Assembly (NCBI GenBank): GCA_942159475.1 | Contig: OW804094.1 | Coordinates: 59,578,966-59,642,965, forward strand | Source of the DNA: Sthenelais limicola | Lineage: Eukaryota > Annelida > Polychaeta > Phyllodocida > Sigalionidae | Length of the DNA: 64,000 nt | Reading direction: 5' to 3' | Position numbers and translations under genes: made by a program | In this document: positions 1-11,000 of the stretch, in pieces | Layout: each line of letters begins with the position of its first letter | How positions within the stretch are numbered: the first letter of the stretch is position 1 | The notes under the pieces: generated by a model | Seen by the model: the letters and a program-made list of their open reading frames with translations, nothing else | Told to the model about the DNA's origin: nothing | Databases searched by the model: none

Positions 1-281
1 TTTTTTTAGTGGTGCTAAAACATAATAGCAAAAACCTAATGATTTATATATTTTAGATTTTTTTTCGGGGCAGTCTGCAGTCATTAAACTTTTTAGTATT
101 ATTTCATGGTTTATGTTGGATTTTGGACGAAGATTTTATAATAACTGAATTAATGGTAGTGAAATTTATCAGTGTTAACAATGACAATGATGTGGAACTA
201 TCAAAGTATGATTGACGCAAAAAATCAAATTATTGAACGATGGCAGCCATTTGAAAGCCCATTCACTACATTATTTCCTAG

Positions 282-2291
282 GTCCTCAGCAACTCTGTTG
301 CCACTGTAATGAATAATTACTTTGGCGATGAGATGGAGGAGACAGCAAAGCTGGCAAATTATATGAACCAGTTGTTCGATATTACCAATAGCCGCTTCCT
401 GAATGAAGGTAAAACAAAGAGAAACGACATGCTATCCCCCTTTACTTCACCAGATGATCCAAGATTCGAGGTGATGACCTAAACTTTGATACACAACAAC
501 AAAAATGGTCTATAGTAATGAGTTTAATGACAGTTAAAGATAATACCAGACAGAGCAGAAAAATAATAACAATACCTTGATACACTTGTCATAATTAATC
601 ATAATAATCATTATATTTAAGTCATGATTAGTGTTGTACATCAGGAAGGAAATTGTGGTTATACTTGTGTATTTTTTAGTTGATTTCAAACTCGCCTTAT
701 TGACAACTCATACTCAACTTTCTTGTATCTAACTTAACAGTTCCTGCATGAATTCCTGAACTATCTGGACAACTGGGAAGTTTCTGTCAGGACCAGGCCT
801 GGAAATTTCACAGTAGGAGATAGGTCGAAAATGATGCTGTCCTACCAGACACTTGAAGGGCTTCGAATGACAGGTAAATCATGATAATCACTACTCTATA
901 CCTCTAGTTGAAGCAGTTATCATGATAGAAATAAAGCTAAAATCTAGGTCTTTCTGTTTATGTTATGAGGGATCTCTACACATACTCCAAACAAAGTACT
1001 CTGTATTTCCTGTAATAAGATCGTCCCAAGTTTGGCCTGATATGAATGCGATAGAGTTGTGAATAAATATGATTATCTGATAATATGAATATCGTTGGTT
1101 GAGGTAGTAATGTATGTGGGCATAGTGTTATACCGTTAGGAACATTTATACATTACACCAACACAGTGGTGTAACAATAGGTTTGCCGCCCTAGTGATGT
1201 AACAAACGGTGATGTGTAGTAGCAAGATATAATATCTTAAGTGGTTTGTTCAGGTTAAAGCATGACCAGGCACTTTAAGGTCTTACCCAGGACCTACCAT
1301 TAATAGGATATGGCATGTATAAGTGTAATGAATTAAACAATAACAATATAATTTTGTGAGACGGGTACATGTCTGATGTTAATCTCTACTCACACCTGGT
1401 TTGTCTAGGATTATTAATGACATATTAGTCTTTCCCCGCCTGAACATCTAATTATGAATACACATTAATGGTAATATGCATTGAGATCTGATATATTCAG
1501 GATATATCATAAAGAACATGAATTATTAATATTCACAAGCCACATGGTATTACGCAATATTACATAAAAAATATGGAACATCAATAATAGCAAAAAGCAC
1601 TTAAAATAGGCCCTAATACTAACATATTTTCATGGAGAAAACAAGGTTTTTCTAGTGCTAATCACTAGACAATGCTCAAGCGATTTTCATACTAGCACCA
1701 CTTGTTTAAGGCCTCATATATCTTGTTGCTAATTATTGTCCATGTTATCACAGTCATGGTAAAAAAAGTGTAGAATTGAGGAAAGGGATATTTAACAAGT
1801 TTGAAACCTAATTTACTATATATTTCTAGTCAAGTCTCTATTGGAAGTGATTCCCTACCTGCTCGGGTTAGGGATCGAGTTTGTCCTAACGTCAAAAATG
1901 AACCAAGACCCTTTGGAAGAATACTTTGGCAGGCAACGAATGATTGGTCGCAGGGCAGATAACCCTAATGCTTTACAGTTCAGGTAAAGTTTATTAGTTT
2001 ACTTTACTCGATCTATGCTATATTCACACCATGGCATTTCTTTTTGACATACATTTCGTCTTTGAATAAGGGCCATTAATTAGTGGTATATAATTATGTG
2101 ATTTACATTGATCAGGAGCCTTGATAATATATCATATTATTTATATTATACTGCACAGGTATCAAGGCAACAAACTACATCTCCAACGAGGCTTGGCCCA
2201 CCTGATGCAACCCAAAGGCAACACACGTGGGAGAGGATGGGAACGTCAAGAGCCAATAGTGACAGATATTCCATTAAAGAGAAGAAAATAG
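282..2291 (+). CDS. P-element/THAP9-type transposase, 3' part (4 exons)
   Basis: Four exons join in phase: 282-470, 741-873, 1830-1983 and 2159-2291, ending in TAG. Acceptors are AG and donors GTGATG, GTAAAT and GTAAAG. The protein shows the signature of the P-element/THAP9 transposase family: a segment with SNSVATVMNNYFGDEMEET in exon 1, FLHEFLNYLDNWE in exon 2, and in exon 3 the diagnostic LTSKMNQDPLEEYFG followed by GRRADNPNALQF, where the family normally has a NQDPLEN-FFG-type motif. In the family this region carries part of the RNase H-like DDE catalytic core and its GTP-binding insertion. The N-terminal THAP DNA-binding finger is not visible; it would lie upstream of the window. The ending is short and basic (PLKRRK). 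It may be a transposon remnant or a domesticated THAP9-like gene; the exons themselves show no stops or frameshifts. The family call is confident, activity is unknown. Confidence 0.72.
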
Positions 2292-2667
2292 TATGAGAAA
2301 TTTGGTTATTACTTTGATTTCAATATATATCCACAAATATGTCCTCAATTAGCTAATTCTACACTCCCAGTTTCAGAATGACGTCTATTATTGAAGTGAA
2401 TATTACTTCCCACAATTATTATTCTCTCCTTACCCAATTTGGTCAAACCCTGGACTATGATTCTCACCTAACAATTCTGCACTATTTCTCTATGATTTTT
2501 GATTTGAATAATGGGTTACCAATGTCAATGCAGCCATTTCTTTGTATCAACCTTGATTCAAAATCGTATTACCAGCAGATAATCACATACTTCTCAATTT
2601 TGCCTGTTTGCTCTTGCATATCGATTTAATTGTATATTGTAATCTATACTCAGGGATATTATGTCAC
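2292..2667. other. Convergent intergenic spacer
   Basis: 376 bp between two tail-to-tail genes. It is AT-rich, and I see no exon, repeat or clear polyadenylation signal I would defend. The short plus-strand ORF at 2378-2629 has no recognisable motif. Confidence 0.4.
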
Positions 2668-3425
2668 TCAATTTTTATCCACATGAAACATAAAAGCCTC
2701 ATTTCCTAATTCCTTACGAAGGGATTTTTTCATTTTAATTGCCCTTCCTTTTGCCTTCACCTCTTCCACCATGTGACGGCATCGTCCATGAGCACGGGTC
2801 TTAAAAAATAATTTTACAATTTCTTGAAAAACTAAATCTGCAGCTAACAAATCGTGAGAACTAACTGATATGAGTAATTGGTAACATGAAATGATAGTTT
2901 GGTCATTTGAAACAAGGGTAGAATAATTTTTGAAGTCAAGATTGGTAACATTTTGTTGGCAGAAAAAACGGAACTTGTGTTCAAGCTGTTTGAAAAAATA
3001 GAATGCAGAATCAGTAATGTATAGGAGACCGCCACGATCAATGAGAGAAGTGAATTTGGCATTTGTATTGACTGATGTAATAAAGCATTCTAATATATTG
3101 GACTGGGTTGATCTACCAAACTTAAAAAATCTTTTCTTTAAACGTGAAATAACAAAACCTCCAATATGAAATATAATATCTTCTTCATCCTCTGAAATTA
3201 AATCATAGACAACTGAGGTTGTTGGGGGTGTAACTAAAGATCTAATATCAGAAATAATTCTTTTAAGGATGAGAAGGGCGGTCTTGAAGAAATAAGGTTG
3301 GGATAGAAATGATGACTTGGGTAGATTTTGATGGAAACATGTCCAGGCCTGTTCTATTGCTAGCACTGATGCTGAAGATGGGCAGCATGCATTGATGAAA
3401 CTCATTTCGTTGAGCAACTGCTTAT
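2668..3425 (-). CDS. Transposase-like C-terminal exon
   Basis: Open minus-strand exon of about 252 codons ending at 2668. The frame stays open to 3465, but a good acceptor (TATTTCAG, in sense) ends at 3426, so the exon probably starts at 3425 and the first Met is upstream. Visible motifs: HIGGFVISRLKKRFF, then FTSLIDRGGLLYITDSAF and a basic tail with GRCRHMVEEVKAKGRAIKMK. In P-element/THAP9 and related transposases the C-terminal part has a comparable (Y/F)IxG(Y/F)xxxxL block followed by an RGGLxxPS-like block. That comparison is from memory, so the exact family is uncertain. It points toward the plus-strand transposase and cannot be its continuation without an inversion. Upstream exons were not identified. 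Confidence 0.5.
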
Positions 3426-3696
3426 CTGAAATAGAGGATATAATTATATAATTGTATAAATGCATAAGTCAGTCACAAAGTATATTAGTTTAATGCATGT
3501 GTGGCTTCACTACCAACTGGTTGTATCACTCTAGTTGAGTTGAGTTTTGTTGAGTTGAGTTGCTAATGATCAGACTGTAGAATTTGGATATATAAGTTTA
3601 AAGATGGTGTTTATTCCTGGTAATATGATGTAATGTGATGTTACAACTTAGTTGGAATTCAAATCCAGACACTTATAGCTCTTTTCTATTTCTTAG

Positions 3697-3781
3697 GTTT
3701 TCAACAGTCATCCACCATCAGAGTGGTGAGTTCTCCACCTTGGAGGATACCCTGCAATCACTCTTAAATCAGTTGAATGAC
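3697..3781 (+). CDS. Possible orphan exon
   Basis: Between a TTTCTTAG acceptor and a GTATGA donor lies an 85-nt open segment. In frame 2 it reads FSTVIHHQSGEFSTLEDTL and then LLNQLND. No upstream or downstream partner is secure: the next plus-strand exon-like pieces are inside the transposon at 4308-6687. I do not recognise the protein. Confidence 0.25.
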
Positions 3782-5626
3782 GTATGACTTATAAATGAGA
3801 CAATTTAAATCTAATATTAACAATTTCAAGGAACATTCATTATTTTAAGAGCCTAACTCAATATGGAGCTATTTCTATACATAATATCAATTCTACATGT
3901 CTGTAGGAGCAAATCCGCTACACTTCCCCATCTGCTGCTGTGGCCTATATGTATTCCTTTTGATATGATATTGATGTTGATTGTTGGTACTGCTTGGTAG
4001 AATTATGACCTTTCCCCCCATACATCTTAGATAATTCCTTTTGGGTCGCTTTGACCAGTACACTCCCTCGGAGTTATCTACCCCTATGTTCATGGTCTGA
4101 TTTGTATTGCCAAATGTATTTTCCATGTAGCTCTGCGAGCTCTTTCTGATGTTTTATTTTATTATTTTTGTATAAATGTTTCAGGGTTACAAACCCGTGA
4201 TTATTAGGTCAGAAAAAAGTTATTTTCCCCACCTAACCTTGTAAATACCTCAAGGGATGTCCAGTGTACTTATCATTCACTTGAGCCTAACTCAATATGG
4301 AGCTATTCCCTACGGACACACAACGCTTAATAAGCGTTGCTGGACGCTTAATTTCCGCTGGCAACGTTGCCAACACTCAGTAGTTGCTCATTAAGCACTG
4401 GTGACCACTGCAGCTAAGCGCTGCATTTGCAGTGAAAAATATCCAACTAATAAGCGTTGCTCAATGCAGCGTTCACCTAAAATAAGTGTCTTGACTTCTG
4501 GGCACTGGTACACTTGCATTCATTACTGAGGCACTCAACAAATCTATTAAACTTTAATTATTTATTTGTATTCTTCAATAATTTAATCTATATTGCTTTA
4601 TTGCCAAGGAAGGAAGTCACCCTTATAGGCCAGGCACTCAGACAGACCTGCACCCACACAACTTAGTCCTTAGAGCTTGATATTTGTCCTAGAAGGTTCG
4701 AACGACTTTTAAAATGTTCAGAATAGATTAAGGATTCCCCCTGTTTTGTTAAACCTTAAGTTACGCATTCCACTATGAGAGATATCGTCGTTTCGAAGTG
4801 AGGCGACGGGTGCGGGTGTCACTACTCCAGTCAAAACTTCACCTTACACAGGTCCATACACTTTCCTATTTGGATGCAAGGTCATCGTATATTCAACCAT
4901 CATTCAAAGACAGACAGAAATCAGCAATGTAACTGTAAGTAAAGGCTTAGAAAGTCCTCTTAGTTCGTTACTCCTCTACATACTATTTAATTTCCCCTCT
5001 CAACTTAATTAATACCTATGAACAAGGGGATCTATTTCTTTTTAACCTGCATAATGAATTCATTTTTCAGTGCAATTGTCTTTCTCTCACTATACATCGG
5101 GTTGGATATAATGTTATATCTTGGAGTAAGAGAAACTCCAAGTTTATATTTAATTAAAGATGCAGGGAGAAACCACTTCATTCATTCCAAGATTTGCGCT
5201 TGTGTATGCATGGGTCAAAGGGGGTACCAGCCTCATTTACATATAGCAGGGAGCACTTGCATGTCCTTTGGACACTCACTTGCTGGTGGTTACCATGGCA
5301 ACACATGTCTGGCTGAGTGCACGGCTAATACGTGCACTGTGCATTTTCCTGTGTCCTTCTCCCTCCTCACTTGTAACTCAGTCCTACAAGATACACTGAA
5401 CTGAGCACATGTGTTGTGGGATAGGAGGGGTCTGTAAGTCCAGAATTCAACCAAAGATCGGTGTTTGGTGTAACAGTGAGTGAGTGATAGTTCTAGGATA
5501 GTAGAGGTGCATACTAAACCACTTGAACCATTTTAATTCATTTGAAAAAATGATACCATACTAAATCACAGAACGATATATGAATGTGTAGGCCTATATT
5601 GTATAATGTCTGTTTTATTGTTTCAG

Positions 5627-6253
5627 CAATCAAGCTTTTGTATCAGTAATCATTACTGAGGAAACAAATCCGGGCCATTGCAAATTCATCCCCTGTGAAC
5701 AGGGCCAACATAGTAAGTATTAATAGTTACAGGGCGGCTGCCGTGCATTTTCGACGCTTACTCCAGACCTTGTAGAAAAAAAACTATTGATCTCATAAAC
5801 TTGTACTGTACCTTAAAAGAACGGCGCATATATCAGCATGACACAGACCTTGGAATTCTCGAAATCCAGGCAAAACTCAGATCACAACGCTTGGTTTTCC
5901 AGCAATACTAATATGATCATGGTGCCCATAGACAGTGCCTCGTCATATTTTCTAAGTTCTACTGATGGTCTAAGGGTAGAATGGCCGTGTAAATAACTAT
6001 CATTTGAACACTAAGCATTATAACTTGGCCAACATAATTTTAAGTATTAATCTCCTGTATACAGCAACTACTATATTCATACAATTTATTTGTGACATGC
6101 ACTTAAAACTATATTCATTTCTTGCAGGTGCTTCTAAAAATATGGGCCTCTGATTTCTACCTGAGAATTGGCACACACTTTAAAGACAAGAAAACTGCCA
6201 AAGCCAACCAGTTAATTATACCATATGACTACCGACGGATAATCCCAAAATGA
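5627..6253 (+). CDS. Exon-like pieces inside the transposon
   Basis: Piece 1 (5627-5712) follows TGTTTCAG and ends at GTAAGT; it reads NQAFVSVIITEETNPGHC and so on to CEQGQH. Piece 2 starts after TTCTTGCAG at 6128 and is open for 41 codons in phase 0, ending TGA at 6251 with basic TYR-type residues (YDYRRIIPK), 12 bp before AATAAA. The phases do not match: piece 1 ends in phase 1, which would give an early stop in piece 2. Either an exon between them is missing or one piece is chance. No family recognised. It could be the element's own gene or captured host exons. Confidence 0.3.
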
Positions 6254-6339
6254 TGATTGAATGAAATAAAGCTATTGTCCCTTGTCCAAATGAATCCCTT
6301 ATTAACTGCATCAATTGCAGCCCCTATAAAACGTTGGCA

Positions 6340-6680
6340 TTCATTAGTTGATGTCAATGCAGTGAATAATAAGCGTTGCAAATGCAGTGATTAATAAATG
6401 TTTCAAATGCAGTGCTTAATAAACGTTTCAAATGTAGTGCTTAATAAACGTTCCCAATGCAGTGCTTAATATACGTTTCAAATGAAGTGCTTAATAAACG
6501 TTGCCAATGCAGTGTTTAATAAGCGTTGCAAATGCAGTGTTTAATAAGCGTTGCAAATGCAGTGCTTAATAAGCGTTGCAAATGCAGCCCTTAATAACTG
6601 TATCATTTTCGATAGTCAAAAAACGCTTATTAAGCACTGGCTGCAGTGCTTAATAAGCGTTTATTAAGTGTTGCTGTGTC
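6340..6680. repeat. Subterminal repeats of the 2.38-kb transposon
   Basis: About ten imperfect copies of a 30-33 bp unit, AATGCAGTGCTTAATAAGCGTT with variants (AAACGTTTC, AAGCGTTGC), fill the right end. A shorter set of the same words lies at 4318-4470 in the left end. Such arrays often serve as transposase binding sites in DNA transposons. Confidence 0.75.
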
Positions 6681-7098
6681 CGTAGGGTTTCTATACATAA
6701 TATCAATTCTACATGTCTGTAGGAACAAATCCGCTACACTTCCCCATCTGCTGCTGTGGCCTATATGTATTCCTTTTGATATGATATTGATGTTGATTGT
6801 TGGTACTGCTTGGTAGAATTATGACCTTTCCCCCCATACATCTTAGATAATTCCTTTTGGGTCGCTTTGACCAGTACACTCCCTCGGAGTTATCTACCCC
6901 TATGTTCATGGTCTGATTTGTATTGCCAAATGTATTTTCCATGTAGCTCTGTGAGCTCTTTCTGATGTTTTATTTTATCATTTTTGTATAAATGTTTCAG
7001 GGTTACAAACCTGTGATTATTAGGTTGGAAAAAAGTTATTTTCTCCACCTAACCTTGTAAATACCTCAGGGGATGTCCAGTGTACTTATCATTCACTT

Positions 7099-8094
7099 AT
7101 TCCCTCATATCGCATAATTTTCCACTTAAATATGCCATTTTTCATATTTCATCAAGAATTAGACATTGGCTGTTCTCTCTGCATTTGTATCTATAGAGAA
7201 ACTACTCTAGGCTACCTGTTCTAGAGATTTTAATCTGTATCATTTCTATATCTGGTAGTTGTTCTTGCAACATCAGACTAAAGCATGCTTTACACCTGTA
7301 CTTAATTAACGTATAAACATTGCATTGTGTCTGTATGATCATATTAATATAAAATACATATACAATTTAACTCTGTACTGTACATAATGAGTTAATTATA
7401 ATCACATTGTAGCCATACATATTATTAATTGAAAAGGTTCTTATGTCAACGTGCTCAATGTAAATAACTTATGTCAACTGTATAAATAGTCCTTCCAAAA
7501 GAGACTGAGATACTTATAACTGTTATCACAAAACCTGTATATATGTTGTATGTGTCATTACAATGATAACTTTGCCATATTCTATATTACCAAGACATCA
7601 AAGCAGAATCTCATTAGAGGAACAGTTTATTGCTTATTTCTGCTATATAATTGGCAGAATCATGAATAAAATGGTGTAATATAATATTAGACATTTGTCA
7701 ATGTTATTTCTCCTACTCAAGTAGGTTTCCTGGGTAAATACAAATGTTACATTATATATTTTCCATATCATTCATTTCATTACAGCTGATGTCGTAATAG
7801 TGTTTTTAGTGCCATGGCAAATGTCTACTTTTTCCATACTACTCAGTGTTTCTTATATGTAAAATATTACTCTCTAAGACTGCACTGCCTACACACAAGG
7901 TATTATGTAACATCTATTATCGTATGCAACACAGTATTTTAGTATTTTTTAACTGACCCAGAATTGAAATAATTAATGAGATGTTTTTAAGTAAACAAGG
8001 AATGATTGGATGGGATGGTTTGAGGATCTCATGACAGAAATCTTATTATTTTGGCATTTGAGTGTGCTAGCTTACGAGAAAGAGATGACACGTC
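7099..8094. other. AT-rich intergenic region with a minus-strand poly(A) signal
   Basis: Single-copy-looking AT-rich DNA with no open exon I can support. On the minus strand an AATAAA (TTTATT at 7626-7631) lies about 465 bp past the stop codon of the BH3-like gene and is a candidate polyadenylation signal for it. Confidence 0.4.
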
Positions 8095-11000
8095 CTATTT
8101 CATTTCATCTGGGATGCAAATCCCTTCTTCAATCTCAGTCCTGGTGGCACTGACAATTTCTTGGGTGATATAGTTCTGCCAGAATAAAATTATTTGTGAT
8201 TACATATTGATCTATTGATACAAGTTTAGTGAATATATTATTGCAGCTAGGAATTATGTCTAACACTCAATTCACACTATACATATATATTGCCCCCAGG
8301 AATTTACCAAGAATATCGCAAAGACACTTAAGCATCCTATCCTGCAAACACTCATACTGTACCTTTGGTGTAGGTAAACAATCTACATGGATCTCTTTTT
8401 CCTCATCATCCAAATCATCACCGATTTTCTGAAATTATGATTTGTATCTAAAAATTATTTGGATCAAAAGCATTATCCTGTCATATAGCTTCAATATTTT
8501 CGTGGGGCACCTCAAAGCAATAATCATCTTCAAAATACATGTACTATCGAAGAATTGACCCATTATTGGAAATATCTTGTTTTAACCCATTCTGGGAGAC
8601 TCATATTTTCTATCTACAAGACAGGGAGTGCCTCGAGACATTCAATTGGGACAGTGATGAATTAGGGGGAGATATTAGCTATACTATAGATCTATAGTTT
8701 ACACCTACCATATGCCTCTTTTCTAGATTCAGTACACATTCCATCATTAGGCCTACATTTGCCATTCACAAATTAATTTTGAATATTTAAGAAACATCTG
8801 GTGTATTAAAAAAAAAGTAAATTCCTTTTATTAACCTAGCCGCTATGCTCAAAAGGGCTGTTAATTAGACAGTATCATGTGCTCCCTGCCCCTGCCAGAA
8901 ATGGGTTAACTTACCAACAAAATCTTGGCTACACTGTCTCCTCTCTGCTTGCTGTCTGCCATCCTTTCACAAGATCCCTGTATTATAATAAGGAGCATAA
9001 GGAGCATTAGGCACTTATAATATATACTGTTTGTAATCATGGGAATCAATTGGGGACCATGAATTCTATTGTTTGGAACAACTAACTTTAGATGAAGATG
9101 ACCCTATGCGAGGTAATTTAATTATAATGGGAGTTCAAATAAAACAAAATAATCAAGCATACAAGCTTTATTACAAATCAAATAATATACTTAACATAAT
9201 AATAATAGATCGAATAAAAGCCCTTCACCATTCACTGGCACAATAGTGTATATTATTATGGGGTGTACTACATATTATATCACGATGGGTGGTTGTACAT
9301 AACACTGTAGAGTGTAGGGGCAGGTGAATTGACAAACTCACCTTTGGAAGTCAAATTCAGACTCACCCAGTCGGATTTGTTCTGAGTCTGTATGATTGAA
9401 GCCAAAGAACTGGGGAGTAGTTTCCACAGCAGCTTCTCCTCTATGTTTACAGTTAGCTTCTGGATTGATACTAGCAGGTGCTGAAATAACAGTATTCGAT
9501 TCTATAAATACAATTTCATAATCTTGGATGGCTTTAATTCCGTTTATGGGGTGTTGTAACCCTCAATTTTAGATGGATAAGACGGTGTGAATGACAAAGA
9601 CTAGTAAATTAATCCTGACATTAATATGAAACATATACTCCCCCTACCTTTACATAAAGTTCTCTCTCCCTACAGTATTGACTCCTTAATATACTCCATC
9701 ATATAAAATTAAATATATTCTCTCCCTTGAATATTCTGGGAGTACCCCTAATATTCAGTAATAATATGGCTCTGAATTCAAACCAAAAGTATTATCCCAC
9801 CCTCATGAAGTTAGCAAAAATGATTCATAATAAAAGTTCATCTCAAATGAACAGAATATATCTGGATGGATGTAATTTACCAATATTTTACATATTATAT
9901 TATACAATTAATACCTTAATTGGTTCTCGAACTCCATACCAGGTTACAGAATAATCATAACTCATGTTAGCTCATGTTCATAACTCACGACCTTGTCCGC
10001 TGTAAGGAATCAAATCTTCATGAGTGTATAGTCGAGATCTGTAGACTCCCCTAACTCTCTCCCTCCGGTTCCGCCGACTCTCTCTCACTCTCAGTCTCTC
10101 CCTCCCTCTTGTCTCTCTTGCCCCAGCAAAGCCCCAACACCCAGCCGGACACCCAGTCATTAATAATCTAATTATAGTTATATTCTCTGTTATCAATTAT
10201 AAACAAGCATTGCTTTGTCTTGTACGTACCCAGTATTAACCACTTATGCCAGACCATACGTCGAAACAAGGTCAATGACACTGAATTATGAGTGGCAGTC
10301 ACTTACTGCAAATGAATCAAATAAACATGCCAAAAAACATTAATTTCGTCCGATGTCATCCCTGTTAGGCGTCAGGCCATTTTTCACTATTTTTCCACAA
10401 TTTACACTATTACACAAAAAGGTACTGCAGGACTCAAAAAAAACTGTTTAGTTGTCTGTGTCAGACCATGCGTTATAGTCCATATAACATATAACATTGC
10501 GTTACAAATTCCAGGAGGGGACGGGGTCTAAATTTTGATATTATATGGACGGCCCCCAGGCTATAGACCTAGCTAGGTGCTTATTACCTGATATGCGGAA
10601 TTATGAAAACCGAAGGCTCAGTACATGTATGCCTACATCATTTCACATTATTCATTAAGCGTAGGCCTACTCTGTACTCTCCCTCCCCCAACTATCTCTC
10701 TCTAGCTGTGACAGACTCACCCTCCACCCCTGACATGCACACACGGTCACACCTATAGTAATACCCAGTCACATTAATTAATTATATTCTTTGTATGTAA
10801 AAACACATTATTTTGTCTGACTTTGAGGTACCCATTATTAATAATTTATGCCATACTTGTAGGCCTATGCCTACGGCGACCATACGGCAAAACTATGCCA
10901 ATGACAATAGGGGTCCTGGTGCCTAAATCGACAAACTGACATAGCCATTTCTTATGATCGACAAACGACCTTTCTTAGAGTGACAAATCGACATGGGCTT

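Larger units (their letters stand above)
4308..6687 (+). mobile_element. 2.38-kb DNA transposon with subterminal repeats
   Basis: Both ends carry CCCTACGGACACA in inverted orientation, followed by inward-facing AACGCTTAATAAGCG-like words. The uninterrupted sister copy (3849-4282) lets the boundaries be read: the target was TT, duplicated at 4306-4307 and 6688-6689. A 2-bp duplication plus iterated subterminal motifs fits the CMC/EnSpm or ISL2EU type of DNA transposon better than hAT; this is inference, and no transposase domain was recognised. The interior holds exon-like pieces on + (5627-5712, 6128-6253) and a polyadenylation signal AATAAA at 6265. Confidence 0.75.
3849..7098. repeat. 434-bp tandem duplication, second copy split by a transposon
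   Basis: Copy 1 is 3849-4282. Copy 2 starts at 4283 with the same GAGCCTAACTCAATATGG, runs to 4307, is interrupted by the element at 4308-6687, and resumes at 6688-7098. Summing the two pieces gives 434 bp plus a 2-bp duplication, so copy 2 is otherwise complete. The copies differ at only about eight sites (for example 3908/6724, GAGC versus GAAC). The 77-codon minus-strand ORFs at 3893-4126 and 6709-6942 are the two copies of the same segment and show no recognisable domain. Confidence 0.8.

Noticed and set aside
1..281. Further upstream exons of the THAP9-like gene
   Set aside because: No open segment with an acceptable acceptor and donor in phase could be supported in the first 281 bp.
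3893..4126. 77-codon minus ORF duplicated at 6709-6942
   Set aside because: The match is explained by the 434-bp DNA duplication; no domain, and no sign that the coding frame is specifically kept.
5018..5404. 128-codon plus ORF in the DNA transposon
   Set aside because: No recognisable domain, no splice partner, and it contains an X-box-like repeat motif; likely chance.
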